From JBAWWY01 sp037144355 (lineage in GTDB: Bacteria > Bacillota > Clostridia > Peptostreptococcales > Anaerovoracaceae), in contig JBAWWY010000015.1 of the NCBI GenBank assembly GCA_037144355.1, forward strand, positions 1-33,926: a stretch of DNA of 33,926 nucleotides, in the 5' to 3' direction. A program made the translations under genes and the position numbers. The notes beneath the pieces were generated by a model. That model was not told where the DNA came from. It saw only the letters and a program-made list of their open reading frames with translations, and did not search any database. This document shows, one piece after another, positions 32,055-33,926 of the stretch (its first letter is position 1; each line of letters begins with the position of its first letter).

Positions 32055-32942
32055 ATGAAGTTACTTGAAAATGCAACTGAAAAACTTATTGTTCTATGCG
32101 CAATTTTGTCCACTATATCAGTATTGCTCATAACGGTTTTCATATTCCAGGCAGGACTACCTATATTGACAAATGTGGGATTTCTGAATTTTGTCTTTGG
32201 AACAACTTGGGCCCCGACAAATGGAAATTACGGCATTATGCCCCTTATCGCCGGAACGATTTCCATAACAATAGGAGCCCTTATCATAGGAGTTCCCACA
32301 GGAATCGCCTGCGCGGTTTTCTTGGCAGAAGTCTTGCCTAAGCCATATGCCAAACTGTTCAAATCGGCAATTGAACTCCTGGCAGGAATTCCCTCGGTCG
32401 TATATGGTTTTTTTGGATTGGTGGTATTGGTTCCTTTCATAAGGAGCGCCATTGTCCCAATCGCTCAATTCTTTGATCCTAAAATAACAAGCACCGGATT
32501 CAGCGTGCTGGCAGGTGCCATAATACTGGCAGTAATGATACTTCCAACTATCGTGAGCATATCTGAAAACTCAATCAAAGCCGTGCCAAAGGAATATAGG
32601 GAGGCATCTCTGGCTCTTGGTGCGAATAAAATGGAAACGATCGTAAAGGTTTTGATCCCGGCAGCAAAATCTGGAATAATCTCCTCCATAATACTAGGAA
32701 TGGGAAGGGCAATCGGAGAGACCATGGCTGTCTTGCTTATTACGGGAAATACCCCGAGGATGCCAGGCAGCATCTTTGATTCGGCTGCAACATTGACCGG
32801 AACTATCGCAATGGAAATGGGCTATGCCGATCACACACATCAGCAAGCGCTTTATGCAGTTGGAATAATACTATTTTTGATAATTATGCTTCTCAATATT
32901 TTAGCCCAGGCAACAATGGGCGGAATTGGGAGGAACCGATAA
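32055..32942 (+). CDS. pstC: Phosphate ABC transporter permease PstC
   Basis: Inner-membrane permease of the high-affinity phosphate importer, 295 residues with about six transmembrane segments. The PstC/PstA signature PLIAGTISITIGALIIGVPTGI, the ELLAGIPSVVYGFFGL segment, and the ABC-facing loop EASLALGANKMETIVKVLIPAAKSGI are visible. The binding-protein gene pstS, usually just upstream, is absent; the truncated sensor stands there instead. pstA follows one base after the stop, so the two are co-translated. Confidence 0.95.
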   Translation: MKLLENATEKLIVLCAILSTISVLLITVFIFQAGLPILTNVGFLNFVFGTTWAPTNGNYGIMPLIAGTISITIGALIIGVPTGIACAVFLAEVLPKPYAKLFKSAIELLAGIPSVVYGFFGLVVLVPFIRSAIVPIAQFFDPKITSTGFSVLAGAIILAVMILPTIVSISENSIKAVPKEYREASLALGANKMETIVKVLIPAAKSGIISSIILGMGRAIGETMAVLLITGNTPRMPGSIFDSAATLTGTIAMEMGYADHTHQQALYAVGIILFLIIMLLNILAQATMGGIGRNR

Positions 32943-32943
32943 G

Positions 32944-33771
32944 ATGATAAAGAAAATCAAGCAGTATTCTTTCTATACAGGTATAGGCATACTCTCTGCA
33001 TTGGCTATGTTAAGCCTATTGCTTATAATTGGATATATATTTATAAATGGAATCTCACATGTCAATTTGGAATTTCTAACACAGGAACCTAAGAACATGG
33101 GCAAGGAAGGCGGCGTCTTATCTGTCATCGTAGGAACTTTGTATTTAACTTTCTTTGCGGTTTTAATCGCAACACCTATTGGAGTAGCAGCGGCAATATT
33201 TTTCACAGAATACTCAGCTGGGAAGAAGTGGGTGTCCATAATCAGATTCTTTACAGAAATACTGGCAGGAATACCTTCCATAATATTCGGACTATTTGGA
33301 TTCTCATTTTTTGTGGTTTTTCTCGGATTAGGCTGGTCCATACTTTCCGGAGGACTCACCTTGGCCATTATGATTTTACCAACATTGATACGTGCAACAG
33401 AAGAGTCCCTTAAGACTGTACCCATGGCATACAGGGAAGGAAGCTTGTCTCTTGGGGCTTCCAAGCTTCAAACGATTTCAAAGGTAATAATACCCAGTTG
33501 CCTGCCTGGGATATTGACTGGGCTCATACTAGGAATTGGACGAGCTATTGGTGAAACGGCCGCGGTAATACTGACTTGTGGAAGCAATCTCAAAATGCCA
33601 ACATCACTCTTCGATTCTACCAGGACATTGTCAGTTCATTTATATACACTTTCATCAGAAGGATTGTCAAAGGATAAAACCTTTGCAACGGCGACTTTAC
33701 TTATAATAATTGTTTTGATAATCAATACCGCGGCAAATGCCATTACAAGCAAATATATAATAAAAAGTTAA
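32944..33771 (+). CDS. pstA: Phosphate ABC transporter permease PstA
   Basis: Second permease subunit, 275 residues from the ATG at 32944 (GGGAGG at 32928-32933 inside the pstC end). Similar architecture: GGVLSVIVGTLYLTFFAVLIATPIGVAAAIFF, EILAGIPSIIFGLFGF, and the coupling loop EGSLSLGASKLQTISKVIIPSCLPGI. An in-frame TTG at 32926 overlaps the ribosome binding site and is rejected as start. Confidence 0.95.
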   Translation: MIKKIKQYSFYTGIGILSALAMLSLLLIIGYIFINGISHVNLEFLTQEPKNMGKEGGVLSVIVGTLYLTFFAVLIATPIGVAAAIFFTEYSAGKKWVSIIRFFTEILAGIPSIIFGLFGFSFFVVFLGLGWSILSGGLTLAIMILPTLIRATEESLKTVPMAYREGSLSLGASKLQTISKVIIPSCLPGILTGLILGIGRAIGETAAVILTCGSNLKMPTSLFDSTRTLSVHLYTLSSEGLSKDKTFATATLLIIIVLIINTAANAITSKYIIKS

Positions 33772-33809
33772 AAATGATATAATAACAGATATATTTCAGG
33801 AGGTTAAAA

Positions 33810-33926
33810 ATGGAAACAAGTCAAGAGCAGATAAAATTTGAAATAGACAAGCTGAACCTCTTTTACGGGAGTTTTCAGGCTCTTATAGACGTGGATATGA
33901 AGATTTACGAAAACAAGATCACTGCC
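33810..33926 (+). CDS. pstB: Phosphate ABC transporter ATP-binding protein PstB (N-terminal part)
   Basis: The first 39 codons of the ATPase subunit, cut by the window end. KFEIDKLNLFYGSFQALIDV is the classic PstB N-terminus, with the aromatic A-loop residue in LFYG; the Walker A would lie beyond the edge. AGGAGGT at 33798-33804 gives a strong start. Its position after pstA confirms a pstC-pstA-pstB order; phoU may follow. Confidence 0.93.
   Translation, partial: METSQEQIKFEIDKLNLFYGSFQALIDVDMKIYENKITA

Overview
The window looks like a chromosomal segment of an anaerobic, amino-acid-fermenting member of the Firmicutes (Clostridia/Tissierellales-like; Sedimentibacter or a relative is a guess). 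The grounds are the AT-rich intergenic DNA, strong AGGAGG-type ribosome binding sites, a 416-residue clostridial-type lysine 2,3-aminomutase, a single-chain clostridial-type PurL, a B. subtilis-type Fe-S PurF, a PurBox and a PnpS/PhoR-type sensor. No rRNA, tRNA, CRISPR array, transposase or phage gene was seen.

Layout. 1-120: end of an upstream gene and its terminator. 120-1934: a putrescine-type class III aminotransferase behind a sigma-54 promoter and two 16-bp direct repeats. 2030-2774: a PadR regulator and a DUF1048 protein. 2778-3045: two long imperfect hairpins of almost equal length. 3077-3817 (minus): exported SIMPL-domain protein. 4001-6666: alr and glpK. 6777-8108: secreted lytic transglycosylase. 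8205-20101: purine biosynthesis, with purL on its own promoter, an unrecognised gene, then purE-C-F-M-N-H-D behind a PurBox. 20139-23998: mtnA, scpA, scpB, rluB-type pseudouridine synthase and a YtqB/MnmM-type methyltransferase. 24215-25372 (minus): secreted transglutaminase-like protein. 25616-26822: overlapping GNAT and alpha/beta-hydrolase genes. 26945-30631: a sigma-54 activator and kamA. 30951-33926: a PnpS/PhoR-like sensor without a kinase domain, then pstC, pstA and the start of pstB.

The most unusual part is 26829-29381. The sigma-54 activator has an N-terminal half that resembles L-erythro-3,5-diaminohexanoate dehydrogenase (Kdd), an enzyme of lysine fermentation. Its nucleotide-binding glycine motif appears lost, and this half is fused to an AAA+ domain and a Fis-type HTH. 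The next gene, kamA, encodes the first enzyme of lysine fermentation and has a near-consensus -24/-12 promoter. Near-identical inverted copies of one dyad motif (GCGAA-N5-TTCGC type) flank the regulator: one just after its predicted promoter, the other directly after its stop codon and upstream of kamA. I infer a metabolite-responsive switch in which a former pathway enzyme has become the sensor, activating kamA and controlling its own gene.

A second sigma-54 promoter, before the aminotransferase, has different upstream repeats and probably uses another activator. Sigma-54 control may therefore be a common theme for amine and amino acid catabolism in this organism.
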